From: Acidobacteriaceae bacterium
Lineage (GTDB): Bacteria; Acidobacteriota; Terriglobia; Terriglobales; Acidobacteriaceae
NCBI GenBank assembly: GCA_025462735.1
Contig: JAOAPC010000024.1
Location: 310,001 to 374,000 of the forward strand
DNA: 64,000 nt
Direction of reading: 5' to 3'
In this document: positions 7,141 through 16,699 of the stretch, piece after piece
Layout: each line of letters starts with the position of its first letter
Numbering within the stretch: the first letter of the stretch is position 1
Notes under the pieces: model-generated
The model's database searches: none
The model's input: the letters and a program-made list of their open reading frames with translations, nothing else
Told to the model about the DNA's origin: nothing
Program-made: the position numbers and the translations under genes

Positions 7141-9732
7141 ATGAAGGCTTATTACGGAAAGCCGCTGCGTGCGGTATTTCTAGTTATTTCATTCTTGGCT
7201 GTTGGCCTAAGCGCCTTTGCTCAATCCGGGAGTTCGACTTCAGTCATCGGGACGGTGGTAGATCCCTCGGGCGCTGTCATTCCTAATGCAACTGTAGAAA
7301 TTCACAACCCAGTCAGCGGTTTCGAGCGAATCACCACTACCGATGGTTCAGGCAGGTTCGCCATTCCAAACGTTCCATTCAATCCTTATCACCTCAAGGT
7401 CAGCGGCCAAGGATTCGCTCCATACTCCCAGGACATCGACGTGCGCTCAGTTGTTCCCATTAGCGTGAACATCAACTTGAAACTTCAGAGTTCTGAAGTT
7501 GTGACGGTGGAGAGCGAAGGAGCTGACTTGCTCGAGAACGAATCTACTTTCCACACCGATGTGGACAAGAACTTATTCGACAAGCTTCCGCTTGAAAGCC
7601 AGTCCTCGTCGGTGAGTTCGCTGGTTACGTTGGCCACTCCAGGCATCGCAGCCGATTCGAACGGCCTTTTCCACGGCATGGGCGACCACGCCGAAAATTC
7701 ATTTGTGGTGGATGGCCAGCCCATTACTGACCAGCAGAGCAAGGTTTTCTCCAACCAGATTCCGCTTGATTCCGTTCAGTCCTTGGAAGTAATTGCCGGA
7801 GCCCCTCCTGCCGAGTACGGGGAAAAGACCAGCGTGGTGATTAATGTCACAACCCGGTCAGGCCAGGGTATGACGACTCCGAAGGGCAGTCTGACTACTT
7901 CTTACGGTAGCTTTGGAACTTCCAGTGTGGATTTCAACCTGGCCTACGGCGGACAGAAGTGGGGGAATTTCATCTCCGCTAGCGGTCTGAACAGTGGCCG
8001 TTTTCTGGACCCGCCCGAATTCACTGTTATCCACGACAAGGGCAATGAGGAGAATCTTTTCGATCGATTGGATTATCAGCTCTCAACTGCCGACTCCATT
8101 CACGTGAATTTGGGTTTTACGCGTTCGTGGTTCCAGAATCCGAACAGCTTCGATAACGTGCTCCACATTGGCCAGACTGATCCGTCCGGAAAGCCGCTCG
8201 GCCCAACCGATCAACGCTCCCAGATCAAGACCTTTAATATTGCGCCGTCATGGACCCGATTGCTCAGCAACACTACGGTGTTCACCTTGGGCGCCTTTGT
8301 CCGGCGGGACCAGTACAACTACTATCCCAGTCCCAATTTGTTCAACGATCTCTCACCGATTCAACAAGAGACTGTGGCACAGAATCGGACGCTCACCAAT
8401 GCTGGCCTGCGCACGGATGTGTCCTACGTAAAAGGAATACACAACGTGAAGGTGGGCGCGACCTACCAGCAGACGTTCCTCAATGAGAACGACAACCTGG
8501 GAATCGTTGACCCGAATTTCAACGATCCCACAAGCGCCTCATTCAATCCCGTGCTTGCCCCTTTTGATCTAACCCGTGGAGGAGGTCTGTTTACCTTTCG
8601 CGGCCATACCGACGTCAAGCAACTCGCCCTTTTCGTTCAGGACCAGATCACCAAAGGAAATTGGTCTTTCAACGTCGGCCTGCGCGGGGACTTTTATAAC
8701 GGCCTGACTACGCACAAGGAAGCCGAGCCTCGCGTTGGTATCGCCTACAACATCAAGCAGACCAACACGGTCTTGCGCGTTTCTTACGCCCGCGTGCTTG
8801 AGACGCCCTTCAACGAGAACCTGATCGTCTCCAGCGTTGGATGCGACAGTCCTGTGTTGAATCCTCTTCTCGGCTGTGCCGCGGCAAATACCACGCCGCT
8901 CGCTCCCGGATGGCGCAATGAATTCCACGCTGGGTTGCAACAAGCGGCTGGGAAGTATCTGGTCTTCTCAGGCGAGTACATCTGGAAGTACACCCACAAT
9001 GCGTACGATTTCAGCATCCTCGGCAACACGCCCATCTTCTTCCCGATCGCGTGGGAAAGATCCAAGATTCCAGGATTTGCCGGCCGTGTGAGCGTCCCGA
9101 ACTACCATGGATTCTCTGCCCTTATGGTTTTCTCCAGTGTGGCTGCGCGATTTTTCACGCCGCAACTCAGCGGAGCCGGTGCTGTACCGTCGGCGCCGAG
9201 CGGGGTTTTCCGAATTGATCACGACGAAAAATTCAATCAGACAACCCACCTGCAGTATCAGCCCTGGCAGCGTGGTCCCTGGATGGGATTCAATTGGCGT
9301 TACGACAGCGGATTGGTCGCAGGGTCGGTGCCCTTCGCAAGTGGCCCAAATGCCCCGGTTGATTTGAGCGGATTCACCGCGGATCAGCAGTTTCAGGCTG
9401 GGCTTACTTGCAATGGCGTGCGTGCCACGCCGTTCATGGCCCTGCCGAACCCTTGCCCGGCAACTCAGTTGGGTTCCACGCTAGTTAGCATTCCAGCGCC
9501 GGGTACAGAAAACGACGACAAGAACCCGCCGCGAATCGCTCCGCGTCACCTGTTCGATGTCTCGATCGGGCATGACAATTTGTTCCATGGGGACAGATAC
9601 AAATGGAGCGCGCAATTTACAGTTATTAACTTGACCAACAAGGTGACTCTCTACAACTTTCTCTCGACTTTCAGCGGCACGCACTACGTGACACCGAGAG
9701 CAATGACTGCTCAATTAGGTTTCAATTTCTAA
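7141..9732 (+). CDS. TonB-dependent receptor with carboxypeptidase-regulatory domain
   Basis: This 863-residue outer-membrane receptor imports a ligand using TonB energy. It has a signal peptide (about 1-28, ending SAFAQ), a carboxypeptidase-regulatory-like domain (about 30-115, starting VIGTVVDPSGAVIPNATV), a plug (about 130-240, with VDGQPIT and PAEYGEKTSVVINVTT) and a beta-barrel ending in aromatic QLGFNF. GGAGGAATTC precedes the ATG at 7141, which fixes the start. Genes downstream encode a second barrel protein and ZnuA- and ZnuB-like proteins, so a metal or metallophore is the likely substrate (inference). Confidence 0.92.
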   Translation: MKAYYGKPLRAVFLVISFLAVGLSAFAQSGSSTSVIGTVVDPSGAVIPNATVEIHNPVSGFERITTTDGSGRFAIPNVPFNPYHLKVSGQGFAPYSQDIDVRSVVPISVNINLKLQSSEVVTVESEGADLLENESTFHTDVDKNLFDKLPLESQSSSVSSLVTLATPGIAADSNGLFHGMGDHAENSFVVDGQPITDQQSKVFSNQIPLDSVQSLEVIAGAPPAEYGEKTSVVINVTTRSGQGMTTPKGSLTTSYGSFGTSSVDFNLAYGGQKWGNFISASGLNSGRFLDPPEFTVIHDKGNEENLFDRLDYQLSTADSIHVNLGFTRSWFQNPNSFDNVLHIGQTDPSGKPLGPTDQRSQIKTFNIAPSWTRLLSNTTVFTLGAFVRRDQYNYYPSPNLFNDLSPIQQETVAQNRTLTNAGLRTDVSYVKGIHNVKVGATYQQTFLNENDNLGIVDPNFNDPTSASFNPVLAPFDLTRGGGLFTFRGHTDVKQLALFVQDQITKGNWSFNVGLRGDFYNGLTTHKEAEPRVGIAYNIKQTNTVLRVSYARVLETPFNENLIVSSVGCDSPVLNPLLGCAAANTTPLAPGWRNEFHAGLQQAAGKYLVFSGEYIWKYTHNAYDFSILGNTPIFFPIAWERSKIPGFAGRVSVPNYHGFSALMVFSSVAARFFTPQLSGAGAVPSAPSGVFRIDHDEKFNQTTHLQYQPWQRGPWMGFNWRYDSGLVAGSVPFASGPNAPVDLSGFTADQQFQAGLTCNGVRATPFMALPNPCPATQLGSTLVSIPAPGTENDDKNPPRIAPRHLFDVSIGHDNLFHGDRYKWSAQFTVINLTNKVTLYNFLSTFSGTHYVTPRAMTAQLGFNF

Positions 9733-9898
9733 CTCCTGGGACAGGGTTCTGCGGGCCGGACGTGGTTCTCCGACCCAAGCCTTACCCCGAGCTATGCCTC
9801 CCCCGTACCGCGAGGTAATGCTGCGCCCATCTGCATACTTTTTCGGGGGTTTCAACTGGTTGAGAATCTAGGATTGAGCATCCGTATAGGAGTACAGA

Positions 9899-11260
9899 AT
9901 GTATAAGACAATTCTTGCCTTAGCGGCCGTAATATTATTCTCGATTTCGCTGTGGGGACAACAGGCCAATGCGCCAAACGCGAATGACCAAGCGGCACTG
10001 GAGCAGCGCATTCGTGATCTCGAAGATCGCGTAATCGCACTTGAAGGCAAATTACGAACCCTGGAGAGCACGCGGGCGCCGTCATCACCGCAACCACGGC
10101 CTGCGACGGAAGCCCCAGCATCGGCTCCGCAGACCGCCGCCCAGGTTCCCGCTAATCCGCCGATTATCCCTGCTCAGCCTTCGCCGAATGAAACACAAGC
10201 TGGGCTAGCTAGTCCGGCTGAAGCCGGCCAATTGCCAGTTTATGGCGGCGCATCGGCTGCATCCAAAGCATTGAACCCCGACGTGAGCGTCATCGGAGAC
10301 TTTATTGGCGCCGCGGGAGGAAACTCGCCGCCGCCGCTGGCAACGCTGCAGCCGTTCCCGGCGTTTCAGATGCATGAGTCAGAGATCGGACTACAGGCCA
10401 TTATCGATCCCTACGCGCGCGGCGATTTCTTTCTTTCCTTTGGGGAAGGAGGCGTCAATCTCGAGGAAGGATATATAACGTTCACAGCATTGCCGGCGGG
10501 TTTCGTGGCCAAGGTCGGCAAAATGCGTTCTGCATTCGGCAAAGTCAACATGATGCACAATCACGTACTCCCATGGGTGGACCGCCCGTTAGTGACAACA
10601 AACTTAGTTGGCGGAGAGGACGGGATTGACGATGCCGGCGTCTCCGTCGAACGCATCCTGCCCGCGCCAAAGGGAATTTTTCTGGAAGCCACCGGGCAGG
10701 TTTTCCGGGGTGACTCCGACGATGTGTTTCAGCAAGTGCAGCGCAGTGACGTAAGCACGGTTGAGCACCTGCGGGCTTACCGAGACATCACCGAATCTAC
10801 AAATCTAGACCTGGGTGTCTCTTACGCCCGCGGGCACAACGACGGGACGATTACTCTACCCGGGGATTTCATCACCCAGCTATATGGCATCGACGCGACC
10901 CTGCGGTGGAAGCCTCTGCGACGTTCTATCTACCATTCATTTGTCGCGCGAAGCGAATTTATCTGGAGCCAGCGCCAACAACTTCCGAGCGAACAGCGGA
11001 CTTTTGGTTTTTATACTTCGGCCGATTACCAATTCGGGCGTCGCTGGTTTGCCGGCGGGCGGTTTGACTGGTCCGACCGCAGCCACTTTGCGAATCTAAC
11101 CGACAAGGGCGCAGCGGCAACGCTGACCTACTGGCCCAGTGAATTCAGCCAGGTTCGGGGTGAGTATCGCTTCACTCATTACGCGGAAAACCGGGACAGC
11201 AACGAACTGTTTATGCAGCTCATCTTTTCACTCGGAGCTCACGGCGCACATCCATTCTAG
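9899..11260 (+). CDS. Outer-membrane porin-like protein with coiled coil
   Basis: This 453-residue protein has a signal peptide (MYKTILALAAVILFSISLWG), a heptad-rich coiled coil at about 32-60 (LEQRIRDLEDRVIALEGKL), a long Pro/Ala-rich linker to about 120, and then a beta-barrel-like region. The coiled coil plus barrel plan resembles trimeric porins with a periplasmic stalk. It is followed after nine bases by the ZnuA-like gene and is probably in the same transcript. It may be the outer-membrane entry path for the ion that the binding protein collects; that role is inferred from position only. Confidence 0.75.
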   Translation: MYKTILALAAVILFSISLWGQQANAPNANDQAALEQRIRDLEDRVIALEGKLRTLESTRAPSSPQPRPATEAPASAPQTAAQVPANPPIIPAQPSPNETQAGLASPAEAGQLPVYGGASAASKALNPDVSVIGDFIGAAGGNSPPPLATLQPFPAFQMHESEIGLQAIIDPYARGDFFLSFGEGGVNLEEGYITFTALPAGFVAKVGKMRSAFGKVNMMHNHVLPWVDRPLVTTNLVGGEDGIDDAGVSVERILPAPKGIFLEATGQVFRGDSDDVFQQVQRSDVSTVEHLRAYRDITESTNLDLGVSYARGHNDGTITLPGDFITQLYGIDATLRWKPLRRSIYHSFVARSEFIWSQRQQLPSEQRTFGFYTSADYQFGRRWFAGGRFDWSDRSHFANLTDKGAAATLTYWPSEFSQVRGEYRFTHYAENRDSNELFMQLIFSLGAHGAHPF

Positions 11261-11269
11261 GAGAGTTGA

Positions 11270-12208
11270 ATGTCAGGAATAGGCGACAGATTTCTTGCAG
11301 TCTTTATTGGGACTGTGCTGCTGATTTCGATCTTGGCGACTCAAGCGGCAGCCAAGAAGCTGAACGTAGTAACGGCGACCACGGACATGGCTGCACTCGC
11401 CCAGGAAGTGGGAGGCGACCGCATCACCGTTGAGTCAATTGCAAAGGGATACCAGGACCCACATTTTGTCGAAGCCAAACCCAGCTTCCTGCTCAAACTC
11501 CAAAAGGCAGATTTGTTGATTATCGTTGGCCTGCAACTCGAGATCGGATGGCTGCCGCCGCTGATCACGCAAAGCGGCAATCCCCGAATTCAGGTCAGCG
11601 CGCCCGGCTATCTCGACGCTTCGCAGTTTGCAGAGATCCTGGAGATTCCAACCGGAGTTGTAACCCGTGCCATGGGCGATGTGCATCCGCTGGGAAACCC
11701 GCACTACTGGCTTGATCCGGACAATGGTCGACGAGTTGCCCGCGGGATTGCCCAGAAGTTGGGCGAACTCGATCCTGCAGACAATGCCTATTTCCAGGAA
11801 CGATTTCAGGATTTCGACAAGCGTTTGACGGCAGCGGAACAAAAGTGGGACGCGGAGATGGCGCCTTACCACGGACGGAAGCTGGTGACTTATCACAATT
11901 CTTTCACCAACTTCGCCAAGCATTTTCATCTTAACGTGATCGGATATGTCGAGCCCCGGCCCGGCATTCCGCCGACTCCGAGCCATACAATCGAACTAAT
12001 CGGTCTGATGAAACGCGAGAACTGCAAGCTGGTGCTGGTCGAACCTTACTTCGACCTGAAGACCCCGAACAGCATCGGCGCCGCGACTGGCGCAAAAGTG
12101 GTGGTCTATTTGCCGTCGGTCGGCGGCGAGAAGCAAGTGACAAATTATTTTGACCTGTTCGACTACGATATTGCATTACTGACCAAGGCCTTCGAGTCAG
12201 CGCAGTAG
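11270..12208 (+). CDS. Metal ABC transporter substrate-binding protein, ZnuA family
   Basis: This 312-residue periplasmic cluster A-I binding protein should capture zinc or manganese. It has a signal peptide (about 1-28) and histidines at the expected ligand positions: DPHFVEAKPS, HPLGNPHYWLDP and YHNSFTNFAKHF. A metal-ligand acid near the C-terminus is also expected. The His/Asp-rich loop typical of many zinc-specific ZnuA proteins is absent, so the ion cannot be assigned from sequence. AGGAG precedes the ATG. The permease follows 15 bases later. Confidence 0.9.
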   Translation: MSGIGDRFLAVFIGTVLLISILATQAAAKKLNVVTATTDMAALAQEVGGDRITVESIAKGYQDPHFVEAKPSFLLKLQKADLLIIVGLQLEIGWLPPLITQSGNPRIQVSAPGYLDASQFAEILEIPTGVVTRAMGDVHPLGNPHYWLDPDNGRRVARGIAQKLGELDPADNAYFQERFQDFDKRLTAAEQKWDAEMAPYHGRKLVTYHNSFTNFAKHFHLNVIGYVEPRPGIPPTPSHTIELIGLMKRENCKLVLVEPYFDLKTPNSIGAATGAKVVVYLPSVGGEKQVTNYFDLFDYDIALLTKAFESAQ

Positions 12209-12223
12209 TTGGCAAGGAGCTCA

Positions 12224-13117
12224 ATGGAGATTCTCCCGTTTTTATTCTGGCCTTTTATGGCCAGCCTTATCTTGACCGGCATTCACGCCTATCTCGGGGT
12301 GCATGTCGTGGAACGCGGTGTAATTTTCGTTGATCTCGCGCTAGCACAGATAGCAGCCTTGGGAGCCACCATCGCGATTTTGGTCGGCATGGATCCGCAT
12401 GGAACGGGCGCCTACTGGCTCAGTCTATGCTTCACTTTTATAGGCGCGGCAGTTTTTGCTTTTGCGCGGACCCGGCGCGGTCATATCCCACAAGAGGCCT
12501 TCATCGGCATTGCCTACGCGGTTGCTTCAGCGGCTGCGATTCTGGCTATGAGCAAAGCCACTGGTGAGACCGAGCACTTGAAAGACATGCTAGTCGGCAA
12601 CATCTTGGCTGTTTCGAGACACGATGTGCTCAAGACAGCCGTGCTCTATGGGGTGATCGGCGTGTTCCACTACTTTTTTCGCCGCAGGTTTTTGCTCATC
12701 TCGACCGATCCTGACCGAGCTGAAGGCGAAGGTATGAGTATTCGTTTCTGGGATTTTCTCTTTTATGCGTCATTCGGTTTTGTCGTGACTTCTTCGGTTG
12801 CGATTGCCGGTGTGTTGCTGGTCTTTTGTTATTTGATTGTTCCGTCGGTTGGGGCGATGCTCTTCGCGGACAAGGTTGGCCGCCGCCTGGCAATTGGATG
12901 GATCATGGGAACGCTGGTTTCAGCGCTCGGGGTTTGGTTCTCCGTACTACTAGACCTGCCCACCGGAGCCGCTATCGTGTGCACGTTCGGCGCGGTGCTG
13001 GTGGTCATGTTCTTTGTTCATCTCCTGTTCTTTCACGGAAGGGAAGCTCGGGCACTGGCTGGCGCCGCTTCGGTGGAGAACCCGAAGCAAGGTGCACTAC
13101 AGAGAACCATTGAATAA
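12224..13117 (+). CDS. Metal ABC transporter permease, ZnuB/ABC-3 family
   Basis: This 297-residue integral membrane protein has about eight hydrophobic segments and ABC-3 family signatures (HAYLGVHVVERGVIFVDLALAQ near the start in family form, LIVPSVGAMLFA, LDLPTGAAIV). It should form the channel for the ZnuA-like protein just upstream. AAGGAG precedes the ATG at 12224, preferred over an upstream in-frame TTG. No nucleotide-binding subunit (ZnuC-like) lies before or after it, so the transporter must borrow an ATPase encoded elsewhere or work differently. Confidence 0.9.
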   Translation: MEILPFLFWPFMASLILTGIHAYLGVHVVERGVIFVDLALAQIAALGATIAILVGMDPHGTGAYWLSLCFTFIGAAVFAFARTRRGHIPQEAFIGIAYAVASAAAILAMSKATGETEHLKDMLVGNILAVSRHDVLKTAVLYGVIGVFHYFFRRRFLLISTDPDRAEGEGMSIRFWDFLFYASFGFVVTSSVAIAGVLLVFCYLIVPSVGAMLFADKVGRRLAIGWIMGTLVSALGVWFSVLLDLPTGAAIVCTFGAVLVVMFFVHLLFFHGREARALAGAASVENPKQGALQRTIE

Positions 13118-13210
13118 CCACTCGACGCAGCCGTGGACGAATTTGTCCGCCACCAATTTGCACGCTGTGTCACCAAATGGGCGGGATATGCATCAGATTT
13201 TAAGTCGACG

Positions 13211-13555
13211 ATGCTCGTAAAAGCCAAAGTCGCAGGTACTCTCTTACTGATCCTGCTCGTCTGGAGCATTTCATCTGCTTCATTGTTGTCTTCGCCTTCT
13301 ATGCAAGGCCGGGCTACCGGATGCCCGATGCACCGGCAGACGGTTCCTCCGAGTTCGCCGATTACTCCCAACTGTTGTCGAGCAGGGGTAGATGTGGCGG
13401 TGTTACAAAAGGCCGCAAATCCGAAGCCCGATTTCGCCACGTTTGCGCTTGTCAGTTCAGCCCGAAAACCAATTTCACAGGATGTCCTCGCACTTATCCG
13501 CGACCAAGCCGCCTCGCCTGGAACACCTCCCGCCAAGTTACAGCTGCGCATTTAA
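13211..13555 (+). CDS. Small exported protein with Cys/His motif
   Basis: This 114-residue protein starts with a hydrophobic signal or anchor (about 6-28). A GCPMH motif and an NCCRAG motif follow, about twenty residues apart. Similar CPxH...CC patterns occur in small proteins of metal loci, and I suggest metal or redox handling with low certainty. The ATG at 13211 is preferred to an upstream GTG because it places the hydrophobic segment at the N-terminus. It lies between the ZnuB-like permease and a Met-rich barrel protein on the same strand. Confidence 0.6.
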   Translation: MLVKAKVAGTLLLILLVWSISSASLLSSPSMQGRATGCPMHRQTVPPSSPITPNCCRAGVDVAVLQKAANPKPDFATFALVSSARKPISQDVLALIRDQAASPGTPPAKLQLRI

Positions 13556-13646
13556 TCCGTACAGCCACTTCAACCTGTTTCTTCCGAGTTCGCGCGCCTC
13601 GCGCGCTTACCTCCAAATCCGTTTACTCGCGAGGAAGGAATGCTTT

Positions 13647-14969
13647 ATGCGTACCGCGGTTTTATGTGTCTTTTTAGTAGTGGCGATGGTTTGTTTGTTG
13701 CGTGCCCAAGATTCGACTGCGGCCGACTCGACGGCGCCTATGGATATGCCGGACATGGAGGGAATGGCCTCCGAGAAAATGAACATGCATCCGTCATCCC
13801 TTGTCAACATCCTTGAGCAACACACGACCTCTGGCACCGACGCTGAACCAGACTCGACGCCTACTGAAATGCTGATGGTGCGAAAGAGAAAATGGACACT
13901 TATGTTCCACGGCGAGGTTTTTCTGAACGAAATTCAGCAGACTGGGCCGCGCGGCGCAGACAAGTTTTTCTCTACAAACTGGTTCATGCCAATGGCGCAA
14001 CGAAAACCTGGACGCGGAACTCTGACGCTTCGCACCATGCTTAGTCTGGAACCGGCGACGGTTTCCAGCGAACGATATCCGGAGTTGTTCCAGCAGGGCG
14101 AGACCGCTTATGGAAAGCCAATAGTGGACGGACAACACCCGCACGATTTCTTCATGGAACTGGCCGCCATCTATGACTACAAGGTCGCGAAGAACACAAT
14201 GCTGTCCTTCTACGCCGCCCCAGTTGGTGATCCCGCCATGGGGCCTCCGGCCTATCCCCACCGGGACTCTGCATCAGAAGATCCCCTTGCTCCGCTCGGC
14301 CATCATCTCCAGGACTCGACACACATCGCCAACGACGTCGTCACCATTGGGTTCACTCACAAAATTTTTCGGCTTGAGGCCTCAGGCTTTCATGGCCGCG
14401 AACCCGATGAAGATCGCTGGGACATTGATTCGGGCAAGATCGATTCCTGGTCCACGCGGGTGACCGTGAACCCAGCCCAGAACTGGAGCTTCCAATATTC
14501 AATCGGCGATCTCGCCAGCCCGGAAGCGTTATTTCCTCGCGAAGACATTCGTCGCATCACGGTATCGCTCATCTACAACCGTCCGCTGCACAATGGAAAC
14601 TGGAACTCGATGGCGCTGTGGGGCAGAAATCAAAGCCTGCAAGACGGGAACGTCGGGAACAGCTATCTGCTCGAATCGACTCTGCGTTTTCTCAGCAAAA
14701 ACAATATCTGGACTCGGATCGAGAATGTAGATCGCACCAACGAGCTATTACTCGGCGAAAAGGTGCTGCCGCCGAATTTCACCGAGCGCTTCTTCACACG
14801 CGTGAAAGCTTACACCGCTGGTTACGACCACGAGTTCGCACATGTCCCGCACCTCTCTACTGCACTGGGCGCTCAATTGACCTGGTATGGCGTACCGCAA
14901 GTACTGCAGCCAGTCTATGGTTCTCGTCCATTCGGCGTGGTCGTTTTCTTGCGGTTGCGGGCGAGGTGA
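13647..14969 (+). CDS. Met-rich exported beta-barrel-like protein
   Basis: This 440-residue protein has a signal peptide (about 1-21) and then a Met/Asp-rich head (MDMPDMEGMASEKMNMH) of the kind seen in copper-binding proteins. The rest is rich in alternating aromatic and polar residues, with motifs such as HPHDFFMEL and GPPAYPHRDSA, and probably forms an outer-membrane barrel. GAGGAAGGA lies ahead of the ATG at 13647; a neighbouring ATG at 13640 is out of frame. I know related unnamed acidobacterial proteins near copper genes but cannot assign a reaction. It ends the metal locus. Confidence 0.7.
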   Translation: MRTAVLCVFLVVAMVCLLRAQDSTAADSTAPMDMPDMEGMASEKMNMHPSSLVNILEQHTTSGTDAEPDSTPTEMLMVRKRKWTLMFHGEVFLNEIQQTGPRGADKFFSTNWFMPMAQRKPGRGTLTLRTMLSLEPATVSSERYPELFQQGETAYGKPIVDGQHPHDFFMELAAIYDYKVAKNTMLSFYAAPVGDPAMGPPAYPHRDSASEDPLAPLGHHLQDSTHIANDVVTIGFTHKIFRLEASGFHGREPDEDRWDIDSGKIDSWSTRVTVNPAQNWSFQYSIGDLASPEALFPREDIRRITVSLIYNRPLHNGNWNSMALWGRNQSLQDGNVGNSYLLESTLRFLSKNNIWTRIENVDRTNELLLGEKVLPPNFTERFFTRVKAYTAGYDHEFAHVPHLSTALGAQLTWYGVPQVLQPVYGSRPFGVVVFLRLRAR

Positions 14970-15133
14970 AGCTACCAACATTCAACGCGGGCTGGAGACC
15001 CACTACTCCACCGTCTAAATTAGAAGTCGGCCTTGCGTTTACAATCGCTGGGGATAGATCAAGAGCGAACAGTCCCTGACAGCGGGGCGGGTGTCCCCAC
15101 GCGAATCGACTTTTGGATTTTTTAGGAGCAAGC

Positions 15134-16105
15134 ATGCAATATCGCAAGTTTGGCCGTACTGGAGTCCAAGTCAGTGACATGGCTCAAGGGCTTTGGGGCA
15201 TGACCGGCTGGAGTGGCTCATCGGATAGCGAGTCGCTTCAGGCACTGCAATTATCCGCCGATCTCGGATGCAATTTCTTCGATACTGCGTGGGCCTATGG
15301 CGAAGGTAAAAGTGACGGTCTGCTCGGGCAGACGATTGCCAAGAACAAAAGCAAACGCCTTTTTGCCGCGTCGAAGATTCCGCCGAAGAACGAACGCTGG
15401 CCGGCACTGCCGAAATATAAGTATCACGATGTCTTTCCGCCCGACCATGTTTTCAAGTACGCCGATCGTATCCGCAAGCAGCTCGGCATCGACACGATCG
15501 ATTTGCTCCAGTTTCACGTCTGGACCGACAAATGGACCGACGACCCTGATTTCCGCAAGACTGTCGAGAAGCTCAAGAAAGACGGGACCATTCGCTACTT
15601 CGGACTGAGCTTGAATCGATGGGAGCCGGAGAACGGAATCAAGGCCATACGCACTGGTCTGGTCGATGCGGTGCAGGTCATTTACAGCATCTTCGACCAG
15701 TCGCCCGAGGACAAATTATTCCCGCTTTGCAAGGAGATGAACATCGGCGTAATCGTTAGGGTCGCGCTCGATGAAGGCAGCCTCGGCGGCAAGATGACGA
15801 AGGACACCACATTCCCTAAGGACGACTGGCGGTCGGGATATTTCAATCCGAAGAACCTCGCCAACACCATGAAGCGTATCGACAAACTAAAAGAGATATT
15901 GCCTCCCGGAATGTCGCTGCCAGAGATGGCATTGCGCTTTGTCCTCTCGCATCCCGCGGTGAGCACCACAATCGTGGGCATGAGGAAGCTGGCGCACGTG
16001 CGCGAGAACATTGCGCTAAGCGATAAAGGCCCGCTCAGCCCAGAGTTGCTGAGAGAATTGAAGCGGCATCGATGGAACCGGAAACCCGCGCCCTGGTCGG
16101 ACTAG
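15134..16105 (+). CDS. Aldo/keto reductase
   Basis: This 323-residue NAD(P)H-dependent TIM-barrel oxidoreductase carries the family's catalytic tetrad: Asp and Tyr in FDTAWAYGEGKSD, Lys in AASKIP and His in LLQFHVW. A C-terminal nucleotide-binding stretch (STTIVGMRKLAHVREN) is also typical. The physiological substrate cannot be read from the sequence. TAGGAG precedes the ATG at 15134, preferred over an upstream TTG. It stands alone between the metal locus and small genes, with no operon link visible. Confidence 0.92.
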   Translation: MQYRKFGRTGVQVSDMAQGLWGMTGWSGSSDSESLQALQLSADLGCNFFDTAWAYGEGKSDGLLGQTIAKNKSKRLFAASKIPPKNERWPALPKYKYHDVFPPDHVFKYADRIRKQLGIDTIDLLQFHVWTDKWTDDPDFRKTVEKLKKDGTIRYFGLSLNRWEPENGIKAIRTGLVDAVQVIYSIFDQSPEDKLFPLCKEMNIGVIVRVALDEGSLGGKMTKDTTFPKDDWRSGYFNPKNLANTMKRIDKLKEILPPGMSLPEMALRFVLSHPAVSTTIVGMRKLAHVRENIALSDKGPLSPELLRELKRHRWNRKPAPWSD

Positions 16106-16147
16106 AAATCAACGGAAGACGTCGACATACAAATTGAATGGCGAGGA

Positions 16148-16357
16148 TTATTGCGATTTGCGCGTCTTGGACTTGGGCGTGTCCCCGCTCACGCTGCCTT
16201 CGGTCGTAATGCGGGAGGCCTTACAAACTTCTTTGGCCACTTTGAGCGCAGTCTCGCGGAGGGGAGCTCCGTCGGCGATGATCGAGCTGGCAGCGAGTGT
16301 GAACTGGACCGCGTCTTCCTGTTTGTCGAAGTAGAGCACAACCTGACTTGCTGCCAT
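16148..16357 (-). CDS. Small conserved-type protein of unknown function
   Basis: This 69-residue soluble protein begins MAASQVVLYFDKQEDAVQFTLAAS and ends with a basic, Ser/Thr-rich tail (KSKTRKSQ). It has no recognisable motif. A GGAGG ribosome site lies about ten bases before the ATG, which supports it as a real gene. It is convergent with the aldo/keto reductase. No function is proposed. Confidence 0.6.
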   Translation of the reverse strand: MAASQVVLYFDKQEDAVQFTLAASSIIADGAPLRETALKVAKEVCKASRITTEGSVSGDTPKSKTRKSQ

Positions 16358-16699
16358 GGCAGGATTAACCTCCGGAATTCGTTACCGAACATCATAGGGC
16401 GGAATTCGGGGCGGGAGGTGTACTGAGTAGGTGCCTGTTTGGCTATATGAAAACTCAGAAGTACATCTCACCACTCAGGACACCTTAGGCGGCCTACAGC
16501 ATCGGCTGTAGGGAGATTTTGGTCGCGGGGGTGTAAAAGACCAATTGAGACCTTGGCTCTGAGCCTTCTGCTCAGATAGACCCGGAACCGGGTTCCCAGA
16601 CTTCAGATTTCGCGATCTTTTGATTTCGCGATCTTCGATTTGCGATTTCGATTTTGCCATCTCTGATTTTGCCATCTAAAGACCGGCAAGGAGTTCGTT
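16358..16699. repeat. Intergenic stretch with a hairpin and repeated GATTTCGCGATC-like words
   Basis: No gene is seen here. A perfect 8-base stem, CCTACAGC and GCTGTAGG, lies at 16493-16512. Overlapping near-repeats of GATTTCGCGATCTT-type words run from about 16603 to 16660. These look like small dispersed repeats and have no assigned role. Confidence 0.6.
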
